The translations under genes and the position numbers were made by a program. Positions 13,152-15,431 of a stretch of DNA of 15,431 nucleotides are shown here, piece by piece. The stretch's first letter is position 1; the number at the start of each line of letters is the position of its first letter. The notes under the pieces are model-generated. The model made no database searches. It had not been told where the DNA came from and saw only the letters and a list, made by a program, of their open reading frames with translations. Origin of the DNA: Dehalococcoidia bacterium (lineage in GTDB: Bacteria; Chloroflexota; Dehalococcoidia; UBA2979); the NCBI GenBank assembly GCA_004297315.1, contig SCTU01000214.1, positions 1 to 15,431 on the forward strand, read 5' to 3'.

Positions 13152-14873
13152 CTAGGACAGCCAGAGCGTGTCGAACTTCTTGTCGTTGTAAGGCGACACG
13201 TGTGCGACGTAGCCCTGCACCTGCTTGTAGGCCGCCGTCTGGGACATTGACCAGTAGTAGATCGACTTGCCCAGGGCCGGAAGCGAGACCTTCTGCAACT
13301 GGTTCACGAGTTCCTTGCGCTTCGCCGGGTCGAGCTCGGTCGACTGCTTCAGGAAGGCGTCCTCGATCTCCGGGGTGGAGAGCTCGGAGTAGTTGCGCGG
13401 CGCGCCCTTGATGTAGAACTCCGCCCACAGCGCGTCCGGGTCGTCCAGCGAGACGCCGTGGCCCCAGGGGACCAGGTCGAAGTCGCGCTTGTTGATCCGG
13501 TCGTACGCGACGGCCGTCTCCAGGGAGTCCTGCTTGACCTTCCAACCGAAGGCCTTCTGCAGTTGGTCGCCGGTGAAGAGACACAGGTCCTCGTAGAAGG
13601 CCTGGCGGACGAGCAGCGTGACGTTCAGGCCTTCCTTCACGCCCGCCGCGTCCATCATCTTCTTCGCCTCGGCTGCGGCGTTCGCGCCCTGCGGCTCGTA
13701 GCCGGGCACCTTGCGGATGTCGGCCTCGGGCAGGGCCCAGTCACCGCCCGGCAGCAGGTAGCCGCCGACCACGGCCTCGCCCTTCGTCACGACCTTGATC
13801 GCGTCCTCGCGCACGATGGCCAGGTTCACGGCCTTGCGCACCCGCTCATCGTTCCACGGCGCTTTCGAGGTGTTGTAGTTGAGCACCGAGAAGCCGAGCG
13901 TGGAGCGGCGGAAGAAGTTGGCCTTCTCGCCGATCGCCTTCTTCAGCGACTCAGCCGAGCCAGCGCCCATCGAGGCCACCTGCAACTGGCCCGCCTGCAG
14001 CGCGGAGTCACGCGACGCTTCCTGCGGCATCAGGTAGATGTCCAGGCCGTCGAGGTAGGGGCGCCCCTTGACGTGGTAGTCCTTGTTGCGCTCCATCGTG
14101 ATCTTGACGCCACGCTCGTACTTCATGTCCCGGAAGGGCCCAGTGCCGTTGGCCTTGTTCTTCCAGTCGAACTTGTCGTTCGCGATGTCCTTCTGGGCGT
14201 AGATGGCCATCCAGCCCTGGCCGAGGATCGGCAGCATGGAGAGCGGCGACGAGGGCCGGGACAAGTTCAGCTTCAGGGTGAGGTCGTCCGGCGTCTCCAT
14301 GCTCTTGATGACCTTGAGCTGGTCCTGCCGCGGCGGGGTCAGACCCTTCGGGGGCGTGATCTGGCGCTGGAGGGATTCCTTCACGTCGCCGGCGACGAAC
14401 GGTGTGCCGTCGTGGAACTTCACGCCGGCCTTCAGCTTGAAGGTGTAGGTCAGGCCGTCTTTGGCGACCTCCCAGGACTCGGCGAGTTCCGGAATGATGC
14501 TCGTCGGCTTCTCGTCGCCATCCTTGTAGTCAAACCCAACCAGCGTGTTGAACATCGGCGTGGACGGCAGGTTCGAGACCGTCGACGACTGGCCGTGCTG
14601 GTCGAAGGACGGCGGGTCACTGTTCTGCGCGCGCGCGATGCGCCCGCCCTGCTTCGGCTGCCCCGCCGCCGGCGCCGAGGTCGCGCCAGATCCGGGCGCC
14701 GAGGTGCCGCCAGTGTTGCCCGCGGCCGGAGCGGATCCGTCCTTCGAGCCTCCGCAGCCAATCAGGGCCGCCCCGGCGAGGCCAACTCCGGCGAGGGAGG
14801 CGCCTCGAAGGGCGGTCCGCCGGGTGATCCGGCGGGTGGTCAGGGATGACCAATAGTTCGTTTCAGACAACAC
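13152..14873 (-). CDS. Family-5 ABC solute-binding lipoprotein (peptide/nickel type), Tat signal
   Basis: A 573-residue extracytoplasmic binding protein of the SBP_bac_5 (DppA/OppA/NikA) family. The N-terminus has two Arg pairs (RRITRR, 14-19), a hydrophobic segment and lipobox LIGC (Cys40), so Tat export followed by lipidation is likely. A Gly/Ser/Ala/Pro linker follows (41-75). The mature domain shows PELAESWEVAKDGLTYTFKL and VKFHDGTPFVAGDV, the hallmark of the family, and later NGTGPF, VRKAVNLAI and DFDLVPWGHG. The start is GTG 14873 with an AGAAGG ribosome site. No permease or ATPase genes for it are in the window, so it is an orphan here or its partners lie elsewhere. Ligand unknown (oligopeptide, sugar or metal complex in the family). 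Confidence 0.92.
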   Translation of the reverse strand: MLSETNYWSSLTTRRITRRTALRGASLAGVGLAGAALIGCGGSKDGSAPAAGNTGGTSAPGSGATSAPAAGQPKQGGRIARAQNSDPPSFDQHGQSSTVSNLPSTPMFNTLVGFDYKDGDEKPTSIIPELAESWEVAKDGLTYTFKLKAGVKFHDGTPFVAGDVKESLQRQITPPKGLTPPRQDQLKVIKSMETPDDLTLKLNLSRPSSPLSMLPILGQGWMAIYAQKDIANDKFDWKNKANGTGPFRDMKYERGVKITMERNKDYHVKGRPYLDGLDIYLMPQEASRDSALQAGQLQVASMGAGSAESLKKAIGEKANFFRRSTLGFSVLNYNTSKAPWNDERVRKAVNLAIVREDAIKVVTKGEAVVGGYLLPGGDWALPEADIRKVPGYEPQGANAAAEAKKMMDAAGVKEGLNVTLLVRQAFYEDLCLFTGDQLQKAFGWKVKQDSLETAVAYDRINKRDFDLVPWGHGVSLDDPDALWAEFYIKGAPRNYSELSTPEIEDAFLKQSTELDPAKRKELVNQLQKVSLPALGKSIYYWSMSQTAAYKQVQGYVAHVSPYNDKKFDTLWLS

Positions 14874-14890
14874 GATTCCCTTCTTCGGCC

Positions 14891-14903
14891 GCCGGAATCC
14901 GGC
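14891..14903. promoter_or_regulatory. Inverted repeat in the leader of the solute-binding protein gene
   Basis: GCCGGA-A-TCCGGC, a 6+1+6 dyad flanked by GGCC on both sides, 18 bases before the GTG start. It could be an operator or leader hairpin. The rest of the 14874-14991 spacer shows no other feature that I can support. Confidence 0.3.
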
Positions 14904-14991
14904 AGGCCATCGTTCCCCTGTAACACGCAGTGGTGGCTGCGAGCGGTCGCGAACGTGTGGTGGGTGCCCCCCGCTGGTGGGCGTCAGACGT

Positions 14992-15431
14992 CTACACGCC
15001 CTTGAACATCGGGTCGCGGCGCTCGAGGAGGGCGTTGCGCGCCTCCGCGGCGTCCTCGGATTGGTTCAGGATGTAGGCGGCGTTCGAGGTGAGCACCGCG
15101 GTCGTCTCGAGGTTGCTGTCCAGGGCGTGGCGCATGTTGCGCTTGTTGATCCATTGCGTGATCGGCGGGCTCTTCAGCATCTGTGCGCAGAGCGCGCGCA
15201 CCTCGGTCTCAAGGTTCTCCGACGGCACGAGCTTGTTCAGGATGCCCCACTGGTAGGCACGCTCGGCGTCGAGGAAGCCGGTGAAGGCGAACTCGAGCGC
15301 GCGGCCGATGCCGGCGAGCTTCGGCAGCCAGTAGGTGCCGCCGTTCTCGATGATCTGGCCCACCTGCTGGTAGGTGATGAAGCGGGTGTTCTCGCAGCCG
15401 TAGCGGATGTCGCAGGCGAGGGCCATGTCCA
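14992..15431 (-). CDS. Enoyl-CoA hydratase/isomerase family protein, C-terminal part
   Basis: About 145 residues of a crotonase-fold protein; the start lies beyond the right edge. DMALACDIRYG at the cut end matches the oxyanion-hole helix after the GG motif. ENGGTYWLPKLAG and the downstream FTGFLDAERAYQWGILNKLVP are the standard turns of the fold, and the C-terminal helix region (residues 80-140) completes the family length. Crotonases act on acyl-CoA thioesters in fatty-acid and aromatic degradation. At the two catalytic glutamate positions of hydratases, alignment by eye gives Asp (first visible complete codon, just before MALAC) and Gln (in TYQQ), so this may not be a simple hydratase. It is upstream of the solute-binding protein gene on the same strand. 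Confidence 0.85.
   Translation of the reverse strand, partial: DMALACDIRYGCENTRFITYQQVGQIIENGGTYWLPKLAGIGRALEFAFTGFLDAERAYQWGILNKLVPSENLETEVRALCAQMLKSPPITQWINKRNMRHALDSNLETTAVLTSNAAYILNQSEDAAEARNALLERRDPMFKGV

Noticed and set aside
13458..14849. 463-residue plus-strand open frame opposite the solute-binding protein
   Set aside because: Mirror of a convincing family-5 binding protein; composition atypical and no start signal.

Overview
The window is GC-rich, densely coded bacterial DNA. Gene content suggests a Chloroflexota genome, perhaps a Dehalococcoidia/Tepidiformia-like lineage: an F420-type luciferase-like oxidoreductase, a family-5 solute-binding lipoprotein, a glycine-rich RRM protein, a YbjQ protein and an enoyl-CoA hydratase. 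That placement is inference from gene families and base composition; there is no rRNA or other marker. I see no tRNA, rRNA, CRISPR array, insertion sequence, prophage gene or replication origin.

Layout, left to right. (1) 1-994, minus strand: an FtsX-type ABC permease (cut by the window edge) and its MacB/LolD-type ATPase, coupled through an ATGA overlap. (2) 1154-1881, plus: a LiaF-like membrane protein encoded as two overlapping genes, divergent from the ABC exporter and possibly part of an envelope-stress module. (3) 1878-3796, minus: an rlmD/rumA-type rRNA uracil methyltransferase gene coupled to maf. (4) 3865-5016, plus: an M42-like metallopeptidase. (5) 5044-6823, minus: an LLM-class F420-dependent oxidoreductase and, upstream of it, a nucleotidyltransferase-fold protein whose catalytic acids look lost. 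(6) 7004-8025, plus: a DtxR-family metal regulator followed by YbjQ. (7) 8204-8644, plus: an RRM protein with a long Gly-rich tail, behind a long structured leader and ended by a very strong UUCG-loop terminator. (8) 8886-10235, minus: an MFS exporter; its downstream spacer carries three exact copies of a 13-bp repeat. (9) 10344-11314, minus: a lipoprotein with Asp-box (sialidase-like) repeats, broken by one frameshift. (10) 11368-11838, plus: a YkgJ-like cysteine-cluster protein. (11) 11835-13040, minus: a second MFS transporter. (12) 13152-14873, minus: an orphan Tat/lipoprotein family-5 solute-binding protein. (13) 14992-15431, minus: an enoyl-CoA hydratase-family protein cut by the right edge.

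The region reads as ordinary chromosome made of short one- to three-gene transcription units rather than one system. Packing is tight: ATGA and GTGA start/stop overlaps inside operons, and two convergent pairs whose stop codons overlap. The points most worth a second look are the split LiaF, the RRM protein with its leader, the 13-bp triple repeat, the degenerate nucleotidyltransferase, the frameshifted Asp-box lipoprotein, and a recurring TANNAT -10-like element before many genes.
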